A program made the translations under genes and the position numbers. A stretch of DNA of 64,000 nucleotides. It comes from Blastomussa wellsi. Taxonomy: Eukaryota; Cnidaria; Anthozoa; Scleractinia; Plerogyridae. The stretch lies in contig OX393572.1 in assembly GCA_947652115.1 (NCBI GenBank), positions 11,755,600 to 11,819,599 of the forward strand, read 5' to 3'. Shown in pieces: positions 12,369-20,701 of this stretch. The stretch's first letter is position 1; each line of letters begins with the position of its first letter. Below the pieces are notes generated by a model, which was given only the letters and a program-made list of their open reading frames with translations, was not told the DNA's origin and did no database searches.

Positions 12369-12590
12369 TTAATTATTAGTTTGAGTATTAGCATTTTTCT
12401 TATGCTTCTTTGTTTTCAAATGACTGAATTTACCAGCCATAGTATAATTCCTGTTTCCACAGTTGATACATCTCCATTCTGTAGTTAACATGTATTTAGT
12501 ATAATATGGTCTGTTTGCTGTCTTTCTTTCTTCTTCAGTGAAATATTTTCTTGGTCTTCCAGGACCTCTCTTTACAGTCTGATTTTCCAT
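12369..12590 (-). CDS. small AT-hook + C2H2-like zinc finger protein
   Basis: This 73-residue protein starts at ATG 12590, just downstream of an AT-rich ATATATTATATAT stretch. Residues 7-16 (KRGPGRPRKY) are a classic AT-hook for the minor groove of AT-rich DNA. Residues 41-63 place C41, C44, H57 and H63 as a C2H2-like finger. It lies between PolB and the BRO-N/VRR-NUC gene, transcribed the same way. A DNA-binding, regulatory or replication-accessory role is inferred. I know no named family for it. Confidence 0.7.
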   Translation of the reverse strand: MENQTVKRGPGRPRKYFTEEERKTANRPYYTKYMLTTEWRCINCGNRNYTMAGKFSHLKTKKHKKNANTQTNN

Positions 12591-12621
12591 TCTATATATA
12601 TATTATATATTTTTTATATTT

Positions 12622-13540
12622 TTACTGTTTATTTCTACGTTTTAAATATTTATAACTTTCTTCCAAATGTTTCATTATTTCAAATATAACATCATCATAA
12701 GAATTGCTGATAAAGTATTTGCATTTGTTTTTAATATACATATCCTTCATTTCCAACTGTTTTTTTTTTTACTTGATATAAACCAGTAGGGCTTTTAAAT
12801 TCTAAACAAAGAGCATTATATTTACTTGTTGGATTCATTATCATGAGATCACATTGTCCTGGCATATATCCTTTCTTCCAAGATGTTATTCTCATACTTG
12901 ATGTTATTTGATGTTCTCCAAGACCAGCAATCATAAGAGTTTGTGGGTATTTTTTTCTTATAAAATTAACAACTTTATAATGTAAATCATTTTCATTCTC
13001 AATTACTAATTTATTGCTGTTAATTTTATAATAACCTTTTTTTCTAATTGATGATAATACTTTACTTGTTATCCAGTGTTTGAATTCTTTTGCTTGTGGT
13101 TTTTTAGAAGAAAGCATTAATGAGTACAAACCGGATTCATTTATAAAATAACATTTTCGAGTTGTTTCTTGGGGGCCCGTTTTTGTCCACGAAGGATTTT
13201 TGCTGTCAGCTTAAGGGGACTTTTTGTCCCCTGAAGGATTTTTACTGTCAGCTTGGGGTGTATTTGAGACACCTGAAGGATTTGATAATTTATTGTCCTC
13301 TATTCTGCTGTCAGCTTGGGGTCTATTGTTTAGACCTGAAGGATTTTGTAATATTTTGAAATCAATCAATTTTTTATCATCAATATGAACATGTTGTTGA
13401 ATTGCTTGTTTCGTATTAACGTAATCCAATATCTGAGCTATCTCCTTACCCCGAAACCATAACTCATTTTTCTTATCAATATAACAATTGATTTCAACAT
13501 TTAATTTTTCATTTTTGTACAATGTATTTTGGAGTTCCAT
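12622..13540 (-). pseudogene. BRO-N domain / VRR-NUC nuclease composite protein, interrupted
   Basis: ATG 13540 opens a BRO-N (virus antirepressor-like) domain: WFRGKEIAQILDY, then after an insert YFINESGLYSLMLSSKKPQAKEFKHW. Between these BRO-N halves lies a repeat array (NPSG..N.PQADS, about four units). One CAA of PQADS is TAA at 13211-13213, an in-frame stop; the frame then continues unchanged to 12731. The C-terminal half is a VRR-NUC (PD-(D/E)xK) nuclease: G.GEHQ, PGQCDLMI and LCLEFKSP with catalytic-type D and E..K. At an 11-base A-run (12760-12770) the frame shifts by one. The natural C-terminal helix continues in the other frame to TAA 12622. The role is probably DNA binding with a structure-specific nuclease. 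Both breaks could be real decay or, for the A-run, an assembly error. Confidence 0.8.
13175..13350 (-). repeat. short tandem repeat inside BRO-N coding region
   Basis: Units read on the minus strand encode NPSG....PQADS and recur about four times, with DNA cores CCTTCAGG and CCAAGCTGACAGC. The array sits inside the BRO-N fold, between DFKI and the ..RKCYFIN strand. The reading frame is kept across all units, although one unit has a stop. It looks like an in-frame peptide-repeat expansion. Confidence 0.75.
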
Positions 13541-13597
13541 TATATATATATATATTATATATTTTTATATTTATATGGTGTGTTTAAAATGATACCA

Positions 13598-14563
13598 TTA
13601 TACATTTACTAAATCCCTCATTGGAATCCAACTATTGAAATCATCACTATATCCCTTCCACTTCACTAAAGCTTGTTTCTTTTTATAATCTCTACGAATG
13701 ACTTTATCAATACGAAAAACATCCTGCTTAGCTTTCAACAACTCAAACTCATAGAAACTTCCCTGAATATCTTCACCTCTGAGATCTTTTACCTTATAAG
13801 TTATTGGATTTGTGTATTGAATCTTATCAACTGTGAACACTTCTTCTGTCCAATTTGGTGTGTAACCCTTATCAAATACCTTTCTTTTATACTTAGACAT
13901 TCGCACCTTATCACCTATTTTGAATTTCGGTTTTTGTTTTGATGTTTCCATATCACCATATAGATTAAAGTAAACAGTTCCTTCATTCTTTTTCTTTGAT
14001 GCCTCAACTGGAGTCATTTTTATGCTTGAATGTTTTGTGTTGTTGTATTGATTTAATAATTTTGGTAAGATATCAAGATATTGTGTATTACCTTGAACAG
14101 TGAACTGTTTCCACATTTTGGATTTAATTGTTCTATTCCATCTTTCAACCACTGAGGACTTCTCTTCATTCTCAGTTGAGTACATATGTATCCCATTTTT
14201 CTCTAATAAATCTTTCACATGTTTGTTATAGAACTCTTTACCCTTATCAACCCAAAGATATTGTGGTTTTCTACCTCCTTTGAATATTGATTTAAATGCT
14301 TCAGTGACAGATTCACCTTTCTTATCCCTCAATGGAATAATCCAACCATATTTACTGAATACATCAATAACCACTAGAAGATATCGATAACCTTTATTCC
14401 ATTTACTAAACTGCTGCATTTCAACCAAATCACTTGCCCATATTTCATCGATATGATTTGTAATCACACGCCGCCGAGTAAATTTACGATGTATTGGTGT
14501 ATGTAATTCATCTGCTAATTTTACTTGCCAGTTTTCTTCACTCGACGGCTGTTGACGTTTTTT
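13598..14563 (-). CDS. int: Polinton rve-family integrase with C-terminal chromodomain
   Basis: The protein is a retroviral-type (rve, DDE) integrase. It has WASDLVEM (first D), LWVDKGKEF (second D) and ENEEKSSVVERWNR (catalytic E), followed by an HTKHSSIKMTP-type end of the core. An SH3-like tail and a chromodomain (VKWKGYSDDFNSWIP) complete it. It catalyses insertion of element DNA with 6-bp duplication. The homologous reading frame runs up to an in-frame TAA at 14564-14566 and includes LADELHTPIHRKF, but contains no ATG before about codon 35. The nominal start at 14467 is GTG. The upstream PLA2 gene ends at 14521 and an eight-A run lies at 14558-14565. Translation may depend on a frameshift or splice, or the ATG has been lost. 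Confidence 0.9.
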   Translation of the reverse strand, partial: KKRQQPSSEENWQVKLADELHTPIHRKFTRRRVITNHIDEIWASDLVEMQQFSKWNKGYRYLLVVIDVFSKYGWIIPLRDKKGESVTEAFKSIFKGGRKPQYLWVDKGKEFYNKHVKDLLEKNGIHMYSTENEEKSSVVERWNRTIKSKMWKQFTVQGNTQYLDILPKLLNQYNNTKHSSIKMTPVEASKKKNEGTVYFNLYGDMETSKQKPKFKIGDKVRMSKYKRKVFDKGYTPNWTEEVFTVDKIQYTNPITYKVKDLRGEDIQGSFYEFELLKAKQDVFRIDKVIRRDYKKKQALVKWKGYSDDFNSWIPMRDLVNV

Positions 14564-15915
14564 TTAACCCCCATACCTAGCTGTTTCCCATGTTGTAAAT
14601 CCCACATGAATCTATTCCATTTCCAATGATCCTCATATGGTCCACCCACATACCAGTCAGGTCCATGATCTCGTGCCATAATATTGAATACTTCTTGCTG
14701 ACTCTTTTTCTCAACAGGTGCATATCCTTGCTTCCTCATCTTTTCTTTTTGTATTTTTCCCTGTTGTCCAGTAATTCCAGCCCAAGCACGTTTGATAGTG
14801 TCTCCACTTGCAAAATCATCAAATGATTCTTTTGCCCCTTCTTCTTTTATCAATTTTGGTATGACTGAAGAAAGAGTTTTATTTGCTGCAGAGTAACCAG
14901 GAAGCGCATTTAATGCATCCATTACTCCCATGCCTAATTTTGACTTAGCTGCTATAGTATTTCTAGCAATTGCATGTCCCCATTGTCTGTCTTTCCATGG
15001 AATAGCATCAAGAGCTTTAACCATTTTTCTATCAGCTTTATTCTTACATTTAACTTGATCACTTTTTTTCTTATTTCCACATACAGAATAATCAACATCA
15101 TGTTGCATACTTACAGCGTCTGTTTTACCAGTAGGTTGTTGATATATCTCAAGTATTTGACCAGTGTTTGGATCATATCTCAGCTGCTGCTCTAAAGGAT
15201 TACCAGGACCTGTATATCTATGTCCAGGCATAACAAAACCTTTCTTTGGCGCTACTTTTAATATAGCCTTGTGTATGTCTATTGAACCACCTTTTATTTT
15301 TTTACTTAAGTCATTTGTAAAGCTGTCAAGGGCTTGATCCAAATATTTATTTGCAACATTTTTTATTTTCTTCTTTGCATAATCTGATTTGATAGCCTTT
15401 GCAGCACCCTGTCGAGCAAGCAAAGCTCCAGAATTAGCCAAACCTTTTAAAGCAATCTCACCAATAGAATGACTATCATAAATGTCAAACAAATTGCCCC
15501 CAGCTTGTGAGGGCTCAATTAGTTTTTTTTCTTTGATTTCCTTTTTTTTTTTTTTAGTTAATTTTCTGAGTATTTCGATTTCAGATGTTGGTATGGAATT
15601 TAATCCATAATATCTTATTTGACCCTTATCAAAGCATTCTGACATAGTTCCAAGTTTTTTGTTTTTAGGAACCTTATTAATTCCACAATACGGTTTGGTT
15701 GATGCTATTGCTTTTGCAATTGATTCTACCATTTTTTCTTGTTTTGTTGAAGCTTGTCCGGTATCGCTGCTTGTTGTGAATGTTGATTTTGTGATACCAC
15801 AACTGGCACAAGTGCATTTCATCATAGTTCGGCCATTTTTGGTTTTAACATATCGTTCACTACCTGGAACACATTCAGTTTGTTTTTTTTCTTTTACGCA
15901 ATATGATTTTACCAT
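14521..15915 (-). CDS. phospholipase A2-domain virion-type protein (parvovirus VP1u-like PLA2)
   Basis: The start chosen is ATG 15915, 13 bases past the stop of the protease gene, giving 464 residues. The upstream in-frame ATG at 15966 would overlap the protease. Residues 1-45 resemble a small zinc-ribbon-like domain (YCVK..TKNGRT..CASCG), but the first pair reads C-x2-E. Residues 207-211 (IKGGS) fit an adenain cleavage site directly before the PLA2 domain. The PLA2 core has the calcium loop YTGPGNPL (234-241) and the catalytic HD pair at 272-273, as in parvovirus VP1 and Polinton homologues. A role in membrane breach during particle entry is known for the parvovirus domain and inferred here. 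Confidence 0.82.
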   Translation of the reverse strand: MVKSYCVKEKKQTECVPGSERYVKTKNGRTMMKCTCASCGITKSTFTTSSDTGQASTKQEKMVESIAKAIASTKPYCGINKVPKNKKLGTMSECFDKGQIRYYGLNSIPTSEIEILRKLTKKKKKEIKEKKLIEPSQAGGNLFDIYDSHSIGEIALKGLANSGALLARQGAAKAIKSDYAKKKIKNVANKYLDQALDSFTNDLSKKIKGGSIDIHKAILKVAPKKGFVMPGHRYTGPGNPLEQQLRYDPNTGQILEIYQQPTGKTDAVSMQHDVDYSVCGNKKKSDQVKCKNKADRKMVKALDAIPWKDRQWGHAIARNTIAAKSKLGMGVMDALNALPGYSAANKTLSSVIPKLIKEEGAKESFDDFASGDTIKRAWAGITGQQGKIQKEKMRKQGYAPVEKKSQQEVFNIMARDHGPDWYVGGPYEDHWKWNRFMWDLQHGKQLGMGVKKNVNSRRVKKTGK

Positions 15916-15928
15916 GTATACATATATG

Positions 15929-16360
15929 TTAGATATTTTTGAAATAATGTTTGATAAATTTCTCATTTTTCATTGTATTATGAATGTCAAACACTTTTAA
16001 TAAATCATGATATGAATTACCCTTATTCATTTCATTTAAAAAGTATAAACAGAAGTAGCCGCATGTTGTTGTTTTTATGTTCTGAATATGATTATTTTGG
16101 TGAAGCAAAGTCAAATTCTTTCTTTTCGCATGATTTACAAGCTCTTGAAAAGGAGGCATACCAAAACTGTCGAAATAATTGATAATGTTGTCTTTTACAA
16201 AAGTTGCTACCCAATGGCTTCCACTCATATATGATGGTTCAAGATTGTAAATGAATAATGCTTGGCTATGATTATGTGGAACTCTTTCATCCCTTGATAG
16301 AACATTATTGATTGGGATGTTTAGATATCTGCACCATTTTATTAAATCATGATTACTCAT
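15929..16360 (-). CDS. adenain-like cysteine protease (maturation protease)
   Basis: From ATG 16360 the product is 143 residues: MSNHDLIKWCRYL, then GSHWVATFV (catalytic His), NYFDSFG (Asp) and TTCGYFCLYFL (catalytic Cys). This is the order of the Ulp1/adenovirus protease fold, and the length fits compact Polinton proteases. The frame stays open upstream to 16609, overlapping the pX-like gene, but residues there look like an antiphase shadow, so the start was placed at 16360. It should cut capsid precursor proteins after assembly. Candidate substrates with matching sites are encoded next door. Confidence 0.85.
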   Translation of the reverse strand: MSNHDLIKWCRYLNIPINNVLSRDERVPHNHSQALFIYNLEPSYMSGSHWVATFVKDNIINYFDSFGMPPFQELVNHAKRKNLTLLHQNNHIQNIKTTTCGYFCLYFLNEMNKGNSYHDLLKVFDIHNTMKNEKFIKHYFKNI

Positions 16361-16457
16361 CGGAATGTCTTTTTCAAATTTAGGTTTTACAATATTGCCC
16401 CTACGAGTGGGATTGAATTGAACGGGCTGTTTGGTCCTAATAGTAGACCTTTTCCCT

Positions 16458-17195
16458 TTATCTTTTTTTTTGTTGGTTTTTTTTTCCCATACCAGCTTGT
16501 GTCTTAGGCCATGATCCAATGAATGGTGGTGGTTGCCATGCACCCATTCTTGGTGCTCCTTTACCTCCTTGTGGGGGGTAAGGTGGAGGTCCAATCTGAG
16601 GAGCACCACTTCCAGTCAAAGCTTTCAATACCAGGGGAATTCCAATACTGGCGAGTAAAGTACCAAGGAAACCACCATATTGTTTTTTAGTTGGCTTAAC
16701 AACAACACCTGAACCTGATTGAAGAGCATATAATATGTCTTTCTTTTGTTTTGAAGACAATAGGTGTTTGTTTGCAATTAGTGTGTCAATTTTGTTTTGT
16801 GGAATTAAGAAACCTCCTGTTTGTCCTTTGCCAGATATCTTTTTAACAATTTGACTTGCACCTTCACTAGCCAATCCTGCCAAAGCTGACAATCCTAATG
16901 TTTTTCCAATAGTAGGTAAAGCTGCACGACCAAGGGTTAGAATGGTAGTTAACAAACTTCCTCCAACTTGTTTTCTGATATTGGTCTTTGACAGCTTGAT
17001 ATCCATACCTTTATTATCTTTACGATTTTTTTCTAATCTCTTTTTTACTGTTGCTGGGACGTACAAAGTGTCATTTCCGCTGAGAGAGTTATTTGTTAGC
17101 CTTATAACAATCGTTTCCCTTTTATGGTAAGCGGCACTCAGATTCTTCTTCTGATTTTCAGATAGTTTTACTTTTATTTCAAAAAGTTGAGTCAT
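16458..17195 (-). CDS. pX-like minor capsid / core protein
   Basis: The start chosen is ATG 17195 (MTQLFEIKVKLS), giving 245 residues. The frame has an earlier ATG at 17246 that adds 17 low-complexity residues. The N-terminal beta-rich domain (ITVRL-type, then DIKLSKTNIRKQVGG) is followed by glycine/alanine-rich hydrophobic segments (about 80-110 and 170-195), as in Polinton/adintovirus pX-like proteins. It carries adenain-type sites ISGK|G (120-124) and LTGS|G (193-197) and a PPPY late-domain motif at 203-206. The end is lysine-rich. It lies between the capsid and protease genes. A membrane-active or DNA-condensing role is inferred. Confidence 0.75.
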   Translation of the reverse strand: MTQLFEIKVKLSENQKKNLSAAYHKRETIVIRLTNNSLSGNDTLYVPATVKKRLEKNRKDNKGMDIKLSKTNIRKQVGGSLLTTILTLGRAALPTIGKTLGLSALAGLASEGASQIVKKISGKGQTGGFLIPQNKIDTLIANKHLLSSKQKKDILYALQSGSGVVVKPTKKQYGGFLGTLLASIGIPLVLKALTGSGAPQIGPPPYPPQGGKGAPRMGAWQPPPFIGSWPKTQAGMGKKNQQKKR

Positions 17196-17278
17196 TTCTT
17201 GTATATAATATATGTTATACAATTTTTGATTATATAACATATACAAAATAAGGAATATCTGATTACTGTCAATACTTT

Positions 17279-18532
17279 TTACACTATGACTAATTCATTT
17301 CCAACCTTGTCGATGACAACTTCTTCCTCATATAGGACAATAGCGTGCACGTTGAAAGGAGCTGCACTATTTGCGTTAAGTTTATACCTAAAGATCAACT
17401 GTTTTGGATCTCTTGTTACTTTCTCTGTTTGATATGACAGATCAAAATATATGATGGAATAAAGAGAGTTGTAATTAGCCAGGTTGAGTTGTGTGCCGGT
17501 GTTGTAATCATTCTTTCTCATGGCATAGGACATCAAATCATTGAAGATCCTTACTTTTGACTCTGAGTCGTATTCAGTTTCTGGATAAAATACTCCATTC
17601 CCATATTCCAATCTGCAATTTGTAAGACTAGAATTATTATCAGCTGCATTTAGTTTAAAAGTGTCAAATATGTATGGATTCGCATTTTCATCGTCTGTTT
17701 TAGCTCTTTGTAGATACACTAAGATAGTCTTAACATTGTCAATACTGGAGGAGATCTGGAAAAATCCACTGCTTTGTGTTGCTGCGGAAACTTGATACAT
17801 TTCTCTGTTATACTTCCAAGTTTTTTTTGTTAAAAATGAGTTGACGAACTTATCATATAAGCTGTCCTTCGGTATCATTTTTGGGACCCATAGTAAAAAT
17901 CTATTGATGACCACTCGACTTGCAGCGCCAGCAGCTGCTTTAAAAATTAATTCATTATCATTCTGCAACTCTATATCAAACTGAAGTTGCATTGGAACCA
18001 ACATTCGACCTTCTAACTCTTCGAAGAAACTGTAACGATTGAGTGGTATTAATACATTAACATCTTTAGCTGTTTCTGTCAAAAGGCGTCTAGCTTCAAA
18101 CCCTTTATTAGTATCGGCTGTAGTGATATCAGTATCCAAATACCATAGACTATTTTTACCAACACTACGACTGAAATCATCACTATATTCAAGGAGGTTC
18201 TTGACAAAAGTAACTTTATGGAGATTATTAGTATCATACACAATCTTACCAGCACTCTTTATCATAATATGATTAATCAATGAATGGGATCCGTTGATAA
18301 TTGTTGTACGTGCATTATTTGGAATTCCAGCTCCATCAGCTAAGAGTTGCAGCTGAAATTGCACCTCGAAATAAGCATTATACCAATCATAGAATGCAGA
18401 TCTGTCATTAATTGTAAACTTATATCCACTTTTTTGTTGATGCTGACCATCATCTGGAGCTCGACTGACATCATCTAGTTGAAATCGAACTAACTCATAT
18501 CTTTGTAAATATTCACTTGTTCTGAAAGACAT
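17279..18532 (-). CDS. major capsid (hexon-like, double jelly-roll) protein
   Basis: The 417-residue protein starts at ATG 18532, a few bases after a TAACATAATAGTATA motif. It has many beta-strand-like alternations, a conserved start (YELVRFQLDDV), YDWYNAYFEVQFQ, an INGSHSLINHIMIKSAG block and RYSFFEELEGRMLVPMQLQ. These are what I recognise as the Polinton capsid family of invertebrate elements. It has no transmembrane segment or enzyme motif. Length is on the short side for double jelly-roll capsid proteins, so the fold call is the less certain part. Its neighbours (penton-like, pX-like, protease) fit a morphogenesis module. Confidence 0.72.
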   Translation of the reverse strand: MSFRTSEYLQRYELVRFQLDDVSRAPDDGQHQQKSGYKFTINDRSAFYDWYNAYFEVQFQLQLLADGAGIPNNARTTIINGSHSLINHIMIKSAGKIVYDTNNLHKVTFVKNLLEYSDDFSRSVGKNSLWYLDTDITTADTNKGFEARRLLTETAKDVNVLIPLNRYSFFEELEGRMLVPMQLQFDIELQNDNELIFKAAAGAASRVVINRFLLWVPKMIPKDSLYDKFVNSFLTKKTWKYNREMYQVSAATQSSGFFQISSSIDNVKTILVYLQRAKTDDENANPYIFDTFKLNAADNNSSLTNCRLEYGNGVFYPETEYDSESKVRIFNDLMSYAMRKNDYNTGTQLNLANYNSLYSIIYFDLSYQTEKVTRDPKQLIFRYKLNANSAAPFNVHAIVLYEEEVVIDKVGNELVIV

Positions 18533-18560
18533 TATACTATTATGTTAGATAATTTTGTAA

Positions 18561-18875
18561 TTATTTACACCTTCTTTTTACACCATTACCTGATATCAAT
18601 CTATTGATGAACATATTAGTACTTTCATTTTGCTGTTTTTGTTTAATGGGTGGGGTAATTGAATACATATTTCTAAGCTTTTTCATTATCAAATCTCCTG
18701 ACTTCGCTGGTGTCTTTTTACCAACATTTTTCTTAGCCAACGTTTTTGCAGCAGACGACATAATACTCTTTATCGGTTTGAAAATATTATCAATTATAAT
18801 CCCAGACCCTTTATGCGCATATACAAATTTACCAAGCTTTGGATGATAAAACCTCTTAAATTCATATGGTTTCAT
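18561..18875 (-). CDS. small basic virion-like protein
   Basis: This 104-residue protein starts at ATG 18875, preceded by TAACATAATAGTATAAA. It has YHPKLGKFVYAHKGSG at the start, a lysine/alanine-rich middle and a basic C-terminus (VKRRCK). Residues 94-98 (ISGNG) match the adenain cleavage consensus. Small basic proteins at this position between capsid and penton genes recur in Polintons. A DNA-binding or cement role is inferred. I do not recognise a named domain. Confidence 0.65.
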   Translation of the reverse strand: MKPYEFKRFYHPKLGKFVYAHKGSGIIIDNIFKPIKSIMSSAAKTLAKKNVGKKTPAKSGDLIMKKLRNMYSITPPIKQKQQNESTNMFINRLISGNGVKRRCK

Positions 18876-18894
18876 TTTATACTATTATGTTACA

Positions 18895-19572
18895 TTATTC
18901 TACCCTTTTCAGAATCAGTGAAAAAGCTGTATCTGCTCCATTTAGGTTGATTAATCTCCTTTTTCCATCTGTGATATGTATCCTGATACTACTTATACTA
19001 ATTTTATTGACGGGATTAAATGTGACTCTTCGCGGTTCGATGGTAAAGGAGTAACTTGGTCGAAGCACGCTGGTTGAGAAGGAATAAATAATGTCTGTAT
19101 CTTGACCGTCTACAAGTGAATCGTTGATAAGGTCACAATGAATATTGAGTACGTCAGTATCTTGACTGAGATTAGGCACTTTTGGTCCTACATTCAATTC
19201 ATCTTTCAGCAATACCTTTTCAAACCCAATCAGTTCATTGAAATTGCTTGCTGTTAAATCAAGTTGGTAATTTTCAGCTAATGTGACTGTGACTCTGAAT
19301 GTTGTATTGCTGAATTCAAGAGTGATGGGATAATCAACAGTATTTGGACCATTTGGTACAACTTTTTCAATCTTAGTTATGTCCTTGATGTACGTATCGA
19401 AATCTGTATAATTCCAAACTCCTGCTGGGAAAGTAATTTCATGAAATGTTGAGCCGTTATCAGAGCTATACTTTATTAATTGATTATTATATGAGGAATT
19501 TACATTGAACCATGTGAACGACATGTTAATGATTCGGTTAAGGCCTACCACATATTCAGAATTTTTACTCAA
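18895..19572 (-). CDS. penton-like minor capsid protein (single jelly roll)
   Basis: The 225-residue protein contains FNELIGFEKVLL, SQDTDVLNIHCDLI, DSLVDG, EPRRVTFNPV and ITDGKRRLINLNG, the conserved blocks of the Polinton penton protein. The frame begins with TTG at 19572 and has a stop (TAA) three codons upstream, so there is no ATG before residue 17 (19524). Either the start codon mutated from ATG to TTG or translation starts at residue 17, cutting the first beta-strand region. It would form the vertices of the particle. It lies between the acidic protein and the small basic protein. Confidence 0.82.
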   Translation of the reverse strand: MSKNSEYVVGLNRIINMSFTWFNVNSSYNNQLIKYSSDNGSTFHEITFPAGVWNYTDFDTYIKDITKIEKVVPNGPNTVDYPITLEFSNTTFRVTVTLAENYQLDLTASNFNELIGFEKVLLKDELNVGPKVPNLSQDTDVLNIHCDLINDSLVDGQDTDIIYSFSTSVLRPSYSFTIEPRRVTFNPVNKISISSIRIHITDGKRRLINLNGADTAFSLILKRVE

Positions 19573-19696
19573 TATATATTATGGGATGTGTGAATTTAGT
19601 TTTAAAATTCTGAGGAGTGTTGTTTCCTTGATTTTTGACACTATATGATGACAATACAATCTCTCGATCCATGTGTATATAATACATTTACATAAA

Positions 19697-20701
19697 TTAT
19701 ACTTTGAAATACTTATTATACAATTTATTATACTGCGATCTATTAATTGTTGCCATTTTCAATAATGTGTCCAATATATTAACTCCTGTATTTCTCATCT
19801 GAATTGATGTGTTACCTGCAATAATTTCACCAATGATTAATTCTAATTTCTTGAGAAGCTGCTTTACATCATTGAAAAACATAATATTACCACCTCTCTG
19901 TCTTCTTCGGCCTTTGATCCCGGAACCTTTCATTTTAATTTTATAATGTTTTATGTATTCATTTAAAACCATTCTTGCATTGTCTATTCTTTTATTTTGC
20001 TCCTGCCTATCAGCTTCTGTGATAACCCCTTTTTTGTATTGATTTGTAACATTTGTTTTATAACCCTTCAATTGATCCCTTTTATAGATTGCATCATTTA
20101 TTATTTTTTGGATATAATTGTTGGTTTTTTGAGCAGTCATTTCTGGCATATTAAGAACCTTTTCAACATTTTCATAATCTGTAAGACCAATATCATTTAA
20201 AATAAATTTGGTTTTATCCTCATCATCTATTTCATAATCAACTTCTTCATCATCATATTCAGGTGGCAGCTCCTGAGGATCTTGGGGCAAATATTGGGGA
20301 TCGACATAAATCTCCTTCTTTCCTTCCATAAGATCTTGTAAAGATTCTTCATATGTTGGTGGTTTTGGTACTATTTGTTTTTCTTGCTGTGGTGGCACAT
20401 AATCACCATAATCAATCAGACCTTCTACATCCATGTCTTCATATGGATCTTCCTCAATACCATAATCCGGAACTTCCCCTTTCTTCAGTGGTTGTTTTCT
20501 CTTTCGAAGCATATTTGAAACTAAATTAGTTTTAATTACATCATCTAATTTACTTGTCACTGGTTTGAATACCTTCTGTAATGACTCTTGGCTTGTCTGC
20601 TGACCAATATTATGTTTTGTAATTGTATCATGGACATAATTGATTTTATTCCCTAATTCAGATTTACTTTTTGCGAGTTCTTTCCATCTAAGTAAACTCA
20701 T
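19697..20701 (-). CDS. acidic virion-associated protein with PPxY motif, function unknown
   Basis: This 334-residue protein starts at ATG 20701. The N-terminus is helical and basic; residues 78-165 are strongly acidic and proline-rich. PPTY at 114-117 fits the PPxY late domain that recruits Nedd4-type ubiquitin ligases. A coiled, polar segment (170-255) leads to MKGS|G at 257-261, an adenain-type cleavage site, and then an arginine/glycine patch (RRRQRGG). The gene is first in the leftward late block and shares its divergent control region with the ATPase. PPxY plus protease sites recall adenovirus protein VI in layout only. Homology is not shown. Confidence 0.65.
   Translation of the reverse strand: MSLLRWKELAKSKSELGNKINYVHDTITKHNIGQQTSQESLQKVFKPVTSKLDDVIKTNLVSNMLRKRKQPLKKGEVPDYGIEEDPYEDMDVEGLIDYGDYVPPQQEKQIVPKPPTYEESLQDLMEGKKEIYVDPQYLPQDPQELPPEYDDEEVDYEIDDEDKTKFILNDIGLTDYENVEKVLNMPEMTAQKTNNYIQKIINDAIYKRDQLKGYKTNVTNQYKKGVITEADRQEQNKRIDNARMVLNEYIKHYKIKMKGSGIKGRRRQRGGNIMFFNDVKQLLKKLELIIGEIIAGNTSIQMRNTGVNILDTLLKMATINRSQYNKLYNKYFKV

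Noticed and set aside
16361..16609. Upstream extension of the protease frame (from 16609)
   Set aside because: Most of it overlaps the pX-like gene in another frame and has an unlikely composition (His/Pro-rich). ATG 16360 is the better start.
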